DNA from: Cordylochernes scorpioides
Taxonomy: Eukaryota > Arthropoda > Arachnida > Pseudoscorpiones > Chernetidae
NCBI GenBank assembly: GCA_030710605.1
Contig: CP092864.1
Location: 140,634,277 to 140,698,276, forward strand
DNA: 64,000 nucleotides
Direction: 5' to 3'
Positions within the stretch are counted from its first letter, which is position 1; the number at the start of each line of letters is the position of its first letter. This document shows, piece by piece, positions 63,296 to 64,000 of this stretch. The position numbers and the translations under genes were made by a program. A model generated the notes under the pieces. The model did no database searches, was not told the DNA's origin, and worked only from the letters and a program-made list of their open reading frames with translations.

Positions 63296-63978
63296 TTTTC
63301 AAATACTATTCGTTACAATTATAAATTGGCGCCGTGGATGTCACTCTTGTGGAACGTCCCGCTCCAAACTTTGTGTCTGAGAAGCGATATTTTTATAGAG
63401 AGATGGTCTGTATTTGTGTCTTCTGCTCGAATGAATGTTTTTCTGTTAGAATTTTGTTCCTGCATACTAAAAATGAACTGGCTTCACCCTTGGTCTCCGC
63501 TTTTTGGAATTTTTCCAGATATAAATTTGTATCTGATAATTATCAGATATTTTATTATAAGCAAACCTGATACAGCAATATTATCATCATCATTTTCTGA
63601 CTAAAAACAACTATTTTTGCCCAGAACCTGCCAATTTCAAATTTTCTTGGCTAAAAATCCGATAAATTTTTCTTTCAGATTTTTCACTATGTCCTGTTAA
63701 AACACATTTTCAATGTACATTAGGTTAGCTGATATTACCTCCCATCTTCACCGCTAGAGGCGCTGCTTGCGAGCGAAAGGGCAAATTTGCAACGCAATTT
63801 GCAAATAACTCGAAGAATATTCGGGATAGAGAGACTTGAAATTTTCACTTTAAGTTTTTCCAGATTCTACTCTATATACTGTTAAAATTTCAGTCAGATT
63901 AGTTACGTATTGTGGACGTGTATAGCCGACATAGGAACAAACACACATACATACACTGACCTTTATATATAGGGATTC
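63296..63978 (+). repeat. ACTAG-type repeat, long form lacking head
   Basis: Shares about 600 bp with 61720-62330 (GTCTGAGAAGCGATATTTTT, TCTGCTCGAATGAATGTTTT, AATGAACTGGCTTCACCC) and continues to a tail ACACATACATACACTGACCT plus (TA)n, which shows how the long form ends. Confidence 0.65.
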
Positions 63979-64000
63979 TATTAAATATAAAATATAATAT

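Overview
The window is eukaryotic nuclear DNA: spliced coding exons with GT/AG borders, AT-rich introns and spacers, and dense nested transposable elements. The decayed LINE C-termini (20200-21104, 9902-10200) and the TATA plus TCAGTT promoter blocks near 46.7 and 48.0 kb suggest an arthropod, perhaps a chelicerate such as a spider. That placement is inference, not proof. No bacterial gene, CRISPR array or organellar segment was seen.

Region 1-9.5 kb is the 3' two-thirds of one host gene, the catalytic subunit of protein phosphatase 4 (PPP4C), in five exons (1409-1582, 2744-2870, 6551-6740, 8208-8286, 8714-8764). Its introns hold TA-flanked MITEs (one expanded into a tandem array), tRNA-derived SINEs, LINE pieces, a foldback palindrome and a 761-bp TRIM retrotransposon with a tRNA-Ala-like primer site.

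Region 9.5-24.3 kb: small foldback elements; a full-length LINE (11186-20035) with a 15-bp target duplication, split by a Ty3/gypsy element (13795-18118); LINE 3' fragments; a mariner (21105-22432); and a Tc1 element (22757-24260). The coding regions of all of these are damaged.

Region 24.3-29.4 kb has no gene. It holds a tRNA-Gly-like sequence, a foldback MITE, a 5'-truncated LINE copy and a solo LTR of a copia family.

Region 29.4-45.2 kb is the most unusual part: an LTR retrotransposon with 1.6-kb LTRs and about 8 kb of internal DNA in which I see no gag or pol. It lies on the minus strand, has a tRNA-Lys(CUU) primer site and a polypurine tract, and fits a LARD (large retrotransposon derivative). 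Its right LTR carries an intact-looking gypsy element (40257-44836) with a 1259-codon gag-pol frame.

Region 45.2-64 kb: satellite repeats, two LTR-like promoter blocks, a third gypsy (48382-52708, minus), a LINE ORF1 pseudogene containing an inverted copy of part of itself (52770-54640), a copia element of the same family as the solo LTR (55365-59972, minus), a second good tRNA-Gly-like sequence, a U6 snRNA retropseudogene with an 11-bp target duplication, and copies of a repeat whose head reads ACTAGCCGAATGACCCGGGC.

Only PPP4C is a confident host gene. Target duplications let the nesting order be read: gypsy 1 entered the LINE, gypsy 2 entered the LARD, and a SINE entered a foldback MITE.
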